41,331 nucleotides of DNA, taken from an uncultured Saprospiraceae bacterium (lineage in GTDB: Bacteria; Bacteroidota; Bacteroidia; Chitinophagales; Saprospiraceae). Under the pieces are notes generated by a model that had not been told where the DNA came from, ran no database searches, and was given only the letters and a program-made list of their open reading frames with translations. The stretch spans positions 1 through 41,331 of the forward strand of contig CALLFA010000034.1 of assembly GCA_937997635.1 (NCBI GenBank), written 5' to 3'. Below are positions 19,301 to 27,204 of the stretch, in pieces. The stretch's first letter is position 1. The number at the start of each line of letters is the position of its first letter. The translations under genes and the position numbers were made by a program.

Positions 19301-19417
19301 GCTGCTCGTTTATTGGAGATTGACTTGGGCGTGCGGTACAGTTATTTGTTTGATGAGCAATTTTCTTTTGGAAGGCAACACCAGTTTGACTTTTTTGTGA
19401 TTAGCATTTCAGAGTAG
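16364..19417 (+). CDS. Zincin peptidase-like / TolB-type propeller / outer-membrane barrel protein
   Basis: A 1017-residue exported multidomain protein. A signal peptide (LVFVFAVALSAKLSAQ) ends near residue 53; the 30 residues before it make an unusually long n-region, so translation may start at a later codon. Residues 60-320 form a gluzincin-like domain with HEYQH (157-161) and PRWYFEGDA, whose Glu199 fits the third zinc ligand. Residues ~340-610 hold TolB/WD40-like repeats (for example PAISPDGKTLVYSSFSHRG). From ~660 to the end there are alternating amphipathic strands ending in FDFFVISISE, like a surface-antigen-type beta barrel. No CHU_C or other T9SS tail is seen. Domain order suggests an outer-membrane-anchored metallopeptidase. 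It converges with the CHAT gene, 25 bases apart. Confidence 0.8.
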   Translation: MRNTIYIFNEYIFKEALNLQKQLNTVLIKLKSLRSHILVFVFAVALSAKLSAQIPSNPIGNNGVGLKWNQIETDKVKLIYPRGLDRQANRIVNLVHHLWEVDSPSIGNNHKKAPIVLHPQNSLSNGLVTVAPFRSEFFARAPQFDGTTDWLDHLTIHEYQHIKQFNQSRQGITGLVRNVLGDWAWGGMMALAIPRWYFEGDATIAETVFTKSGRGRIPEFTMEYKSLLKDGVRYSYEKAGARSMKDFVPDWWSLGYHLLTYGRKEFGPDLWKNVTADAVRYKGIIYPFNKSVKKRTGYPLKELYAKTMDDLQEQWSAQEKRMADDPSSFVFASDNRQTVLHRSTPQFDAKGNLCYIKSGFDRIASLEELSPSGKVNRLTRPGILLERQLEQLSASNNKMVWAELGWDIRRQFKRFSEIVIFDKGTKKKTRLTKNNFDYSPALNADATKIAAIRTNEELLPQVIILDSANGEITQTLPNKQKYQLSYMQWLDADHVILVAKANQQNAIFKVSLLSSELTRLTDWTSDAITHLAVHDQQIYFSKPTRDINQIFMIDVKTKMKYQITKDNIAAFQPAISPDGKTLVYSSFSHRGYELKKLDLDANNAFRKERKTIDENYRTPFVAAIMKQEKDNLLAEVGDEEFESKPYNRFSGLVKPHSILTNFDQNFVEFSLLSDNVFSTLSADATASYRFNEDAWRYSVGLTYAELFPELSLRFERVGRGAVLFNFSELGQEGQIQQNRVLEFWRENRIRAGIAVPLNFSSGQTSRTMSLIARYTRHHLDVDGNLDNDDFVARDTLDFSQGNFPQNLLEQQPLGDEQFSSVDLIWIGRIQQFTALQNLGPRFGASGFARWRKAFGSIDDDVIQLDGTLFLPGLSRNHSFSIEYAYQAEGLLDRYRFSDNFNYPRGYNRSLRADRFHKIGFNYRFPIWYPDVAIGGLAFIKRFKGNVFYDHGSINIASEPFQPTTTSLRSVGFELGVDFRAARLLEIDLGVRYSYLFDEQFSFGRQHQFDFFVISISE

Positions 19418-19442
19418 AGTGTTATTTGGAATCGCTATATCT

Positions 19443-22271
19443 CTAATCCACATTGCGTCTCGTTCTGTAGAACCACACAAATAAGATAGCGGCAATGACA
19501 ACAAGCAAGATTAATAAACATATATCACCCCAAGGTGTTCTGGAAATTGCCATATCACTATTACCGATAGCAATAAATGTCGCCCAATGATAGGGGTGCG
19601 CTTGTAGTACCGAATTGGTATTTTCAAGGTATTCCCGTTTTGCTGATGTTAGTGATTGACCGATTGTCTTTCCATCCCAAAGGTGTTGGTAAAATGATTT
19701 CATTAGCACAGCGCTATTTTGATCATTTACATTCCACAGTGACGTGATGACTGATTTGCATCCACTGGAGATAAAGGCTCTTGCCAGGCTCATGATTCCT
19801 TCCCCTTTTTTTAAAGCTCCATCACCGGTTTGACAGGCACTCAATACAGCTAAATCTAAATTGTGTGGCATGTTGTATATCTCATATGCGTGCAAAGCAC
19901 CATCTTCTAAATGTATTTTGCTTTCTGACGGGAGAGAGTCATTGCATGTAGCATGCGTTGCTAAGTGGGCTATTCGGTAATTGTTGAATGAATGTCTTAG
20001 ATTTGGTAATGTTGCTGCGGAGTCAATATGTATTTTTCCATCAGTGATGCCTTTGATTACAAGGACTTCATCCTGGTTGTAGAGTAACTTATCTAGCTGT
20101 TCTGTAGATGAATATTCAGAATTAAAAGAAGGTGCAAATCCAGAGAGATCACTTCTTAGAATCTTGTTATCGAAGTCTAAGAGAGTGGATGAATAATGGT
20201 AGGAGATATTATAGTCCTTAGCGAAATAAGGAAGTAAGTCATAGCGGCTGTCTTTGGCTTCTAAAGGGGATTTTTCGAATAAAGCACTAAAAGGGACATA
20301 GTTTATTTCGTTATCAGGGATGATGTAGAGTTGATTGATTTTTGAGTCTAGTTTTTCTACTGCATCTTTAAGAAGAATATTGTACAGATATTCAGATGAT
20401 TCAATGTAGGAATCAAAAGTGACTTCGCTATTAATAGATCGAATGTGATTGTTTAGGTTGTAGATGTGATAATTGAGTGTTGAGTCGATTTTTGAACTCA
20501 CGACATTTATGTTGTTTTTTGTAATGATAAAGGTGTAGAGATTACTCTGGCCTAGGTAGTATTCAATTAGTGCAGCGGATTTGGGAAGTTTGATGTCTTT
20601 TAAATTTGTATTTTGGATGTAGGAGTCTAATTTGTCTAGTGAGTCATAGTCAATTAACGATTGTTCCAATTTTGTTAAGTCAGTATTGGTAATAAAATAC
20701 TTTTCTAGATTTATATCATGATTATTTGATCTTACAGTAGTGATAGTGGTTTTAGTAGGTTTATCTAAGTAGCTATCCGATGGAGATAATAAATTGTCTT
20801 TTAGTTGATTTAGTTTATGTTCCAAATCAGAAATTTTTTGAAATTCTTTTAAACCATATTTGCTTCCATATTTTAATTTACTTTCCCTAAATTGATATTT
20901 TAGGTATATTGATTTGCTGCTTGAAGATATTATAGCAGCTTCTTCTATTTTATTTTTCCTAATTAGATTAAAAATAATTTCATCATTAAATGTGCGTTGC
21001 TTAACTATTTCTTTAAAAATTGTATTTGATGAATAGTGAGATTCAAACATAGACTTTAAAAGAAGTTGATTAAGTCTTATGCTATTGTTTATATAGTTAT
21101 TGATGTCATATTTAATTAATATTTTATTATAAAAATTTAGTAATTCAATTAATTTTATATAATTTCTAATTTCTAGGGTTTTATTGTTTGTATTATTAAA
21201 ACAATTTGGACAGATAAGTGCTATTGCCTTCTTTAAATGATTTATTGATTTTTCATATTTGTGTGTATTAAAATAAATATTTGCTAGTCTGAAATGAATA
21301 TGAATTAAATCATAGCCATTAAGAGTTTCATTTTTATTTCCATATTGTAATGCTTCATAGTATTCTTTTTTAGCCTGTACGTAGTCATTTTTATAGTATG
21401 AAATATCGGCTTTTTTGATTAAAAATATTGCCAGCTTATGTTTGTTGTAGTAGGCTGTGTCAATATTTAAACTGTTGAAATTTTCTTCAGTATAAGACTC
21501 TTCTCGGATGAGTTTGTCAATCGAATATAATTCAAAATTTGCCTTATAAGTAGGATACCTGTCATGATCAATAAAAGGGAAAAAGGTTTGAGCAGACTTG
21601 TAAAAGTAATTATTTGAATGACATTCATCAATTTTATTATAAATTCTATCTAATTTTATATCCATCATAAAGTGTTCATCAGAATTAATGTTGAATCTTA
21701 TAAATGTGTTTGCTAAATTGTAATAAAGCAACGCAAAATGATATTCATTTTTATATTCATATATTCTTGCATAATTAGAATAGGCATCATATATGTGATA
21801 ACTGCTACCCTGTCCAAAGCTATAGTAGTAAAAAGCTTTTTCAATCGAATTTTTAGCTCTATTTAATTCACCTATATCAAAATAATATTGTGAAAGAGAA
21901 TAGTGATAATCAGACATGTACTGGTATTGGCATTTGTAATTATATTTATCTATTAATTGCGGTATATATTCTTTCAAATGTTCTGCTTTTTTGATGTTGT
22001 AATTTTGAAGACTATGAATAAACTGATATAGATAGTTATGCATTAAATAACCAGTATCTCTTTCTATTCGGTGAATTGTGGAAAGTGAATTTAGTTGTTT
22101 TAATAATTTTTCTTTATTTACTTTCTTGTATTCGTAGTTTTCAAAAATATAGTCATAAGCTTTACGGCTATCAGGAATGGATGATTGACTGAAAAGGGAT
22201 GAGTTTATACATATTGAGTAAATCGTTAAAAGAATTATTTCGTACGTACTAGAGATTTTTAATACCATCAT
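19443..22271 (-). CDS. TPR-CHAT caspase-like membrane protein (paralogue 1)
   Basis: A 942-residue protein. A signal peptide (IILLTIYSICINSSLFSQ) is followed by ~450 residues of helical TPR-like repeats (for example QAKKEYYEALQYGN; THKYEKSINHLKKAIAL), a coiled region, then a CHAT domain (about 560-905). The caspase-type dyad is intact: His773 in AHLATHATCNDS and Cys813 in AVLSACQTGDG. Residues ~917-934 form a membrane helix followed by YRTRRNVD, positive and so probably cytoplasmic; this puts TPR and CHAT parts outside the cytoplasm. CHAT proteins are caspase/gingipain-clan peptidases, some triggered through TPRs. The start ATG overlaps the stop of a 22-codon leader (ATGA). The gene has an extra upstream copy of the sigma-operon promoter. 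Base composition of the N-terminal half is markedly more AT-rich than that of the CHAT half. Confidence 0.88.
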   Translation of the reverse strand: MMVLKISSTYEIILLTIYSICINSSLFSQSSIPDSRKAYDYIFENYEYKKVNKEKLLKQLNSLSTIHRIERDTGYLMHNYLYQFIHSLQNYNIKKAEHLKEYIPQLIDKYNYKCQYQYMSDYHYSLSQYYFDIGELNRAKNSIEKAFYYYSFGQGSSYHIYDAYSNYARIYEYKNEYHFALLYYNLANTFIRFNINSDEHFMMDIKLDRIYNKIDECHSNNYFYKSAQTFFPFIDHDRYPTYKANFELYSIDKLIREESYTEENFNSLNIDTAYYNKHKLAIFLIKKADISYYKNDYVQAKKEYYEALQYGNKNETLNGYDLIHIHFRLANIYFNTHKYEKSINHLKKAIALICPNCFNNTNNKTLEIRNYIKLIELLNFYNKILIKYDINNYINNSIRLNQLLLKSMFESHYSSNTIFKEIVKQRTFNDEIIFNLIRKNKIEEAAIISSSSKSIYLKYQFRESKLKYGSKYGLKEFQKISDLEHKLNQLKDNLLSPSDSYLDKPTKTTITTVRSNNHDINLEKYFITNTDLTKLEQSLIDYDSLDKLDSYIQNTNLKDIKLPKSAALIEYYLGQSNLYTFIITKNNINVVSSKIDSTLNYHIYNLNNHIRSINSEVTFDSYIESSEYLYNILLKDAVEKLDSKINQLYIIPDNEINYVPFSALFEKSPLEAKDSRYDLLPYFAKDYNISYHYSSTLLDFDNKILRSDLSGFAPSFNSEYSSTEQLDKLLYNQDEVLVIKGITDGKIHIDSAATLPNLRHSFNNYRIAHLATHATCNDSLPSESKIHLEDGALHAYEIYNMPHNLDLAVLSACQTGDGALKKGEGIMSLARAFISSGCKSVITSLWNVNDQNSAVLMKSFYQHLWDGKTIGQSLTSAKREYLENTNSVLQAHPYHWATFIAIGNSDMAISRTPWGDICLLILLVVIAAILFVWFYRTRRNVD

Positions 22272-22336
22272 TTAAAAATCCAAATTAGCAATAATGAAGA
22301 AATCTGGATTGCTTTTCGCCAATTGTCTGAATTCAT
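22268..22336 (-). pseudogene. Sigma-factor gene remnant / 22-residue leader ORF
   Basis: Starts MNSDNWRKAI, the same first ten residues as the sigma factor at 26560-27204, then switches to an unrelated tail and stops at TGA, 22 codons in total. The stop overlaps the start codon of the downstream CHAT gene as ATGA. It is best explained as the 5' end of a duplicated sigma gene left behind by a deletion. It could still act as a translated leader coupling ribosomes to the CHAT start. Whether it is translated is inference. Confidence 0.75.
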
Positions 22337-22525
22337 AGCACTAGATAGTTAATAGTTTCAATCTGTAATATAGGTATAGACGAGATTGACAAACCAAGTT
22401 ATGCCTAAAATGAGAAAAATTTTGGACTTAAAGTACATCTGTTTACTAATTGATTGATTGTCAATGAAATAAAATGCAATTTTTTCTCATTTTAACTTTT
22501 GGGTAGGACTGTTATAACAGTATAA
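22309..22525 (-). repeat. Duplicated promoter region, copy 1 (ahead of CHAT paralogue 1)
   Basis: About 215 bases aligning with 27175-27388 at roughly three-quarters identity with a few small indels. Blocks identical in both copies include GATTGCTTTTCGCCAATTGT, CTAGATAGTTAA, GTTATGCCTAAAATGAGA and TTGATTGTCA (plus-strand reading). It contains the ten-codon sigma-gene start plus upstream DNA. The rest of the 22272-22725 gap (22526-22725) shows no ORF or structure I can support. Confidence 0.88.
22374..22405 (-). promoter_or_regulatory. Candidate ECF-type promoter, copy 1
   Basis: Minus strand: GGCATAACTT, 14 bases, then GTCTATAC. The same pair of boxes occurs upstream of the sigma gene itself. 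The AAC-containing upstream box and CGTC-like downstream box resemble ECF sigma promoters in general layout. The assignment to this sigma factor is inference. Confidence 0.4.
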
Positions 22526-22725
22526 CTTGTATGTTGCATTCCTGAATCATCGCAATGTAGTGGAATTGGACATATTAAAATACCAAAATTGGACAGCACG
22601 ACTTCGTGAGTTATTTTTTGGAATACCCACTATTTTACAAACTACGAATTAGGAGCTAGCTATTGGAGCCAAATCCACCGATTTTTCTTAGTTGAGGTTA
22701 TAGTAAGTAGTAAGATATTTTTCAA

Positions 22726-25488
22726 CTAATCGACATAGCGTCTCGTTCTGTAAAACCACACAAATAAAATAGCGGCAACGATAACAAGCAAGATTAATAA
22801 ACTTATATCACCCCAAGGTGTCCTAGAAATTGCCATATCACTATTACCGATAGCAATAAATGTCGCCCAATGATACGGGTGCGCTTGTAGTACCGAATTG
22901 GTATTTTCAAGGTATTCCCGTTTTGCTGACGCTAGTGATTGACCTATTGTCTTTCCATCCCAAAGGTGTTGATAAAAAGACTTCATTAGGACAGCGCTAT
23001 TTTGATCATTTACATTCCACAATGAGGTGATGACTGATTTGCACCCGCTAGAGATAAAGGCTCTTGCCAAGCTCATGATACCTTCCCCTTTTTTTAAAGC
23101 TCCATCACCAGTTTGACAAGCACTCAACACAGCTAAATCCAAATTGTGTGGCATGTTGTATATCTCATATGCGTGTAAAGCACCATCTTCTAAATGTATT
23201 TTGCTTTCAAAAGGCAAGGAGTCATTGCAAGTGGCATGCGTTGCTAGATGAGCTATTCTATAATCATTGAAGGATTGTCTTAAGTTGGGGAGGGTAGCAG
23301 CAGAATCGATATTGATGTGTCCATCGGTAATGTCTTTTATCAAGAGGACTTCATCTTGGTTGTAAAGCAATTGGTCCAACTTTTCTGAGTTGGAGTAATC
23401 AGAGGTGAATGAAGGTGCAAAGCCAGAGAGATCGCTATTTAATACTTTGCCGTCGTAATCCAGAAGTGATGAAGAATAGTGATAAGATATGTCGTATTCT
23501 TTTCCAAAATAAGGAAGTAAATCATATCGGTGTTCTCTTGAATCTTCTGGTGCTTTTTCAAATAAGGCACTAAAGGGTATATAATTAATTTCGTTGTCAG
23601 GAATAATGTAGAGCTGGTTGACCTTTGGATCAAGTTTTGACTTTACATCTTTTAAAAGAACGTTGTACAAATATTCAGAAGATTCAACATAAGAGTCAAA
23701 AGTTACCTCACTCGTCAAAGAGCGTATGTGACTGTTTAAGTTGTATATATGCTTGTTTAATATCGAGTCGATTTCAGTGCTAACTACTTCCAATCCATCT
23801 TTCGTGATGATAAAGGTATAGAGATTGTCTTTTCCAAGAAAGTATTCGATTAGAGCAGATTTTTTATTTAAAATATTCTTTTTTATGTGTTTGACTGACT
23901 TAGCTGGCGGACTAGAATATTTCAGTTTGTGGTAAGCTGGATTGGCTTGTTCGATGCTTTTAATGACATTTTCTAATTCTCCTCTATAATAATTTAAATC
24001 TTGTTGGAGAGAGTCGTATTTGATGTTATCATGGTCTAATTGTAGTAAGGTGTGTTCTCTTTGGCTTATGCGTGCTTTTAAACTTTCTTCGTAATCAATA
24101 TATTCGTCTGGTATATTAAATTTATAAGCAGCTTCATCCATAAATAGCTCATTAAGAACCAAGTTGCCATGAAATCTATTTATTATTTCAAATATGAAGT
24201 CTGCCTCTCCTTTTTTAATAAAGTAGTCTAAAAGCAATAAACAGGCTTCTCTGAATTTATCAATGATGATAAGTTTGGACTCGAATGATGTTAATTTATT
24301 GATCACAAAATAATTGATGAGATCTGAAGTTTCTACAATTATTTGTTTGGCTTCTTTGTGTTTGTTTGTTAGTATTAGGTTATTAGAATATAAGATTAGT
24401 GCTTCTATGACTAATCTGATATGTTTAATGTTTGCATGATTTTCTTTAGAGTAATTTAGATTGTTAAAAAGTTGTAAAATATTACGATTTGCTTCTTGAT
24501 GATCATTTGACTTTTGATAAATTCTGCTAGAAAATAATAATGTTTCATTGATTTTGAATTTATCGTGACTCAAAGAGTCTAGACTAAATTGTATGGCTTT
24601 ATTTATGTATTCTTGAGCTAAAATTTGTTCTTTTTTTAGTGAATGAAATTCAGCCATATTTTGGAGGAAATTTAGTTTGTCAACATGGCTCGGTAATGCT
24701 TTTTGTATTTTTTTTAAGTAATAATGTGCACTATCAGGATTGTTTGTTTTGAGAAAATATTCTGAAATATCTCTATAATAGTAATTTTTATAAAAATCTA
24801 TAATATTATGTTCATTTGTAATTACCCGATGACATTTGTCAAAATATTTTTTAGCATAATTGAAATTATTTTGAATGGAATATAAATTTGCTGTAAGACT
24901 ATTGTATTGCAGGATTTTATTAGGATCGCTAAGTCCAGAATTATTTAGTGCTACTATTGCTTGATCTAAGGCTTTCGTATATTCTCCAATTTTCAAATAT
25001 GATATGCTCATTGTATTGTGTATATTTTTATTTTGTGTAAAATAAAAAGTACTAAAATTCAATATTTTTAAAGCTTTAGAACCAAAATGAATTGACAAAT
25101 CCGAGTTTCCTATTTTAGCATGGCAGAAGGACATTAATGTATATAATGAGACCATAAAATCATTATTGCATTTAAATTCAACATGATTATTAATATATTT
25201 TAGTGTGCGATCTATATATTCCAACGAAATTTCATAATTCATATCGAAGTAATAGCTTGAAGCCCCGTAAAGTAATGAAAATGCAGCGAAGTTATAATTA
25301 GCGATTGAATCAAATTTATGATGTATTTGAATAAATTCATCCTTGCTAAATTCAAATTTTCTGTCTTGGTATTTTTTAATTATATGATAATATTTTTCTA
25401 CTAGTTGCTCGTTATAACTCTTTTCTGTAGAAAAAGAGTTAGTACTAAAAATGCTAAATAATATGAGTATTAAGTAATATTTGATAAT
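22726..25488 (-). CDS. TPR-CHAT caspase-like membrane protein (paralogue 2), non-AUG start likely
   Basis: TPR-like helical N-terminal region, CHAT domain and C-terminal membrane helix as in paralogue 1. The first ATG is at 25242 (838 residues), but the frame stays open 82 codons further up to a TAA at 25492-25494. That extension encodes a signal-peptide-like run (KYYLILILFSIFSTNSFS), which the paralogue also has, and would leave only 10 bases after the preceding gene. No ATG, GTG or TTG occurs there; ATT at 25488 is the likely start (920 residues). Catalytic His751 and Cys791 (669 and 709 from the ATG) lie in AHLATHATC and LSACQTG. The last ~178 residues differ from paralogue 1 at only six positions. 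Last gene of the sigma operon. Alternatives are a shorter cytosolic-start protein or a start-codon mutation. Confidence 0.82.
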   Translation of the reverse strand: MIKYYLILILFSIFSTNSFSTEKSYNEQLVEKYYHIIKKYQDRKFEFSKDEFIQIHHKFDSIANYNFAAFSLLYGASSYYFDMNYEISLEYIDRTLKYINNHVEFKCNNDFMVSLYTLMSFCHAKIGNSDLSIHFGSKALKILNFSTFYFTQNKNIHNTMSISYLKIGEYTKALDQAIVALNNSGLSDPNKILQYNSLTANLYSIQNNFNYAKKYFDKCHRVITNEHNIIDFYKNYYYRDISEYFLKTNNPDSAHYYLKKIQKALPSHVDKLNFLQNMAEFHSLKKEQILAQEYINKAIQFSLDSLSHDKFKINETLLFSSRIYQKSNDHQEANRNILQLFNNLNYSKENHANIKHIRLVIEALILYSNNLILTNKHKEAKQIIVETSDLINYFVINKLTSFESKLIIIDKFREACLLLLDYFIKKGEADFIFEIINRFHGNLVLNELFMDEAAYKFNIPDEYIDYEESLKARISQREHTLLQLDHDNIKYDSLQQDLNYYRGELENVIKSIEQANPAYHKLKYSSPPAKSVKHIKKNILNKKSALIEYFLGKDNLYTFIITKDGLEVVSTEIDSILNKHIYNLNSHIRSLTSEVTFDSYVESSEYLYNVLLKDVKSKLDPKVNQLYIIPDNEINYIPFSALFEKAPEDSREHRYDLLPYFGKEYDISYHYSSSLLDYDGKVLNSDLSGFAPSFTSDYSNSEKLDQLLYNQDEVLLIKDITDGHINIDSAATLPNLRQSFNDYRIAHLATHATCNDSLPFESKIHLEDGALHAYEIYNMPHNLDLAVLSACQTGDGALKKGEGIMSLARAFISSGCKSVITSLWNVNDQNSAVLMKSFYQHLWDGKTIGQSLASAKREYLENTNSVLQAHPYHWATFIAIGNSDMAISRTPWGDISLLILLVIVAAILFVWFYRTRRYVD

Positions 25489-25498
25489 AAATTAGTAT

Positions 25499-25936
25499 TC
25501 ATTGAATAAATGATAAATCATATATACACCTACTCCCATCAATGAAATTTATAATTAATTTACTATTTCCATGGTTGTTAGGTACCAATTTTATAATTTT
25601 CATCCTAGTTTTTTCTCTACCACTCTTGTAAATTAGGTTACCAGTATGAATTTCAACTATATAAATTGATGATAATTCTAAAATAGAGTTATCTCGATAT
25701 GAAATTTGAATATCTGTACTTTCAATAATATTTAGCAAATCACAAACATTAAGAGGAATAGAAGGTAGGTCATTGTCTTTAGGGTTTTCTTTTGGACTAG
25801 TAGCTAGTTGTGAGTGGCCTTTAAACGTAAAATTTAGAAATATTACGCAAAATAATAAAATTAGGCGAGATGAATGTTTGAAAAATGTTTTATTTTTTTC
25901 AATATTTTGGCGAAAGTTATTTTGAAAGTTTCTCAT
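25499..25936 (-). CDS. Small exported protein of the sigma-CHAT operon
   Basis: Unrecognised protein of 145 residues from the ATG at 25936 (an ATG seven codons earlier is also open). It has a long, basic n-region and a hydrophobic core (LILLFCVIFLNFTF) ending FKGHSQ, a likely signal peptide. The mature ~95 residues contain short beta-like segments (DIQISYRDNSILELSSIYIV; LIINFIDGSRCIYDLSFIQ) and two cysteines. The start overlaps the upstream membrane-protein gene by 20 bases and the end lies 10 bases from the extended CHAT frame, so it belongs to the operon. A ligand-binding or inhibitor role for the CHAT protein is possible but not shown by sequence. Confidence 0.75.
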   Translation of the reverse strand: MRNFQNNFRQNIEKNKTFFKHSSRLILLFCVIFLNFTFKGHSQLATSPKENPKDNDLPSIPLNVCDLLNIIESTDIQISYRDNSILELSSIYIVEIHTGNLIYKSGREKTRMKIIKLVPNNHGNSKLIINFIDGSRCIYDLSFIQ

Positions 25937-26570
25937 ATTTAGGATATTTATTATCAATTATATTCTGTTTAATTCTTAAATACTCGTCCTCATTCCCACT
26001 ACTCCAAGCACAATACAATCTTCCCCATAACTCCTGCTCTGGATATTTACCAGTCGATCTAAAAGCATCACAGTCACCCGCCTTCAACATGTCATACATT
26101 TGCTTAAATTCTAGGTCTATCTCTCTATCGCCACGCTCACCACTCAATAAACCACTGCTTTCAAAACTCAGAAGGGCAAATCGTTTCAACTCTTCCGATT
26201 TTTCTTCATGTGTGAGTTCTGATTGCCATGGCTGTATGATAATAGCAGCTAGTAATAATATGGCTGCTGCGACACCGATTAATTTGTAAGCTATAGTCTT
26301 AGGCTCGCTCACAAGTGTTTTGTCATCTTCGTCTAACGTTGATGATAAACCTTTCTCCTCTTTCCCATCTATCCACTTGCTTATTTGTGCATACTTTTCA
26401 CTTACTTCAGCAGTGTATCCAGGAACGAAGAGTTCGTAAGCGATGGATTCTGCTTTTTCGATTTGTGACAGCTCCTTTTGTAGATCCAAATTTTTATCTA
26501 GCTGATTGAGTTCTTCGTCAGTCAGATCTAATTTATGTAAGCGTTGTAATATGTTGTCTTTATTTGTCAT
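25917..26570 (-). CDS. Single-pass membrane protein, candidate anti-sigma factor
   Basis: A 217-residue protein. Residues 1-90 are acidic, helical and cytoplasmic (LQRLHKLDLTDEELNQLDKN); residues ~95-113 form one membrane helix (YKLIGVAAAILLLAAIIIQ); the remaining ~100 residues would be periplasmic and contain Cys167 and Cys187. This topology, and the 11-base overlap with the sigma gene just upstream, is that of an anti-sigma factor, but I see no zinc-binding (HxxxCxxC) or other named anti-sigma motif. The call rests on context and topology. Confidence 0.75.
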   Translation of the reverse strand: MTNKDNILQRLHKLDLTDEELNQLDKNLDLQKELSQIEKAESIAYELFVPGYTAEVSEKYAQISKWIDGKEEKGLSSTLDEDDKTLVSEPKTIAYKLIGVAAAILLLAAIIIQPWQSELTHEEKSEELKRFALLSFESSGLLSGERGDREIDLEFKQMYDMLKAGDCDAFRSTGKYPEQELWGRLYCAWSSGNEDEYLRIKQNIIDNKYPKYEKLSK

Positions 26571-27204
26571 GAGTAAGATTTTCTAAACTAAACGTTTTGT
26601 TGTTTTTGAATTCTTTAAGCAGCAGGTTTTTTAATCTTCTGATGCATCTTTTCTTTTTTTGTACGATTGCACTATACGTACCCTTTAATCCGAGTTCTTG
26701 TCTTAAGGTCTTTAGAGTTACGTTGTTCAATATATTTTGTTCGACGATCTCTTTGCAGATTTTGTCAAGACTGCGTACAGCATTATGTATGAGTTTATTT
26801 CTTTCTTCTTCAAATTGTAATGACTGCGTATGATCTACCGATCCTTGTTCGTTTACTACTGAACTGTATTTTTGAATTATGTCAAGTGTATCCATTGGTT
26901 GTACGAATGAGTGTTTGTAGCTTTGTACTTGGCGTTTATGCAGTATGAATGCATTTTTAGCCATTTGAAATATATAGCCATCAATATTTGTATTTGGCAA
27001 TTTTTCACCTTGGATGACAAACCTTTCCCAAAACGTGGTCATTGTTGTCGTGTATAAGCTTCTAGAAAGATCTTTGTCTTTGGTGATTATCGCTATTGCT
27101 TCATTGAAATGGCTGTTGTATTTATGATTGACAACCTTACTGAACAAAGTGTCATTGCCATTTTTAGCATCCTCGATTGCTTTTCGCCAATTGTCTGAAT
27201 TCAT
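26560..27204 (-). CDS. ECF-like RNA polymerase sigma factor
   Basis: A 214-residue sigma-70 family protein lacking regions 1 and 3. Region 2 spans about residues 30-95 (DLSRSLYTTTMTTFWERFV; NIDGYIFQMAKNAFILHKRQ). Region 4 spans about 140-200, with a helix-turn-helix in VTLKTLRQELGLKGTYSAIV followed by a basic KKKRCIRRLKNLL helix. It is the first gene of a four-gene operon (sigma, membrane protein, exported protein, TPR-CHAT), overlapping the second by 11 bases. It probably directs transcription of its own operon and, through the duplicated upstream region, of the second CHAT gene. Confidence 0.85.
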   Translation of the reverse strand: MNSDNWRKAIEDAKNGNDTLFSKVVNHKYNSHFNEAIAIITKDKDLSRSLYTTTMTTFWERFVIQGEKLPNTNIDGYIFQMAKNAFILHKRQVQSYKHSFVQPMDTLDIIQKYSSVVNEQGSVDHTQSLQFEEERNKLIHNAVRSLDKICKEIVEQNILNNVTLKTLRQELGLKGTYSAIVQKKKRCIRRLKNLLLKEFKNNKTFSLENLTHDK

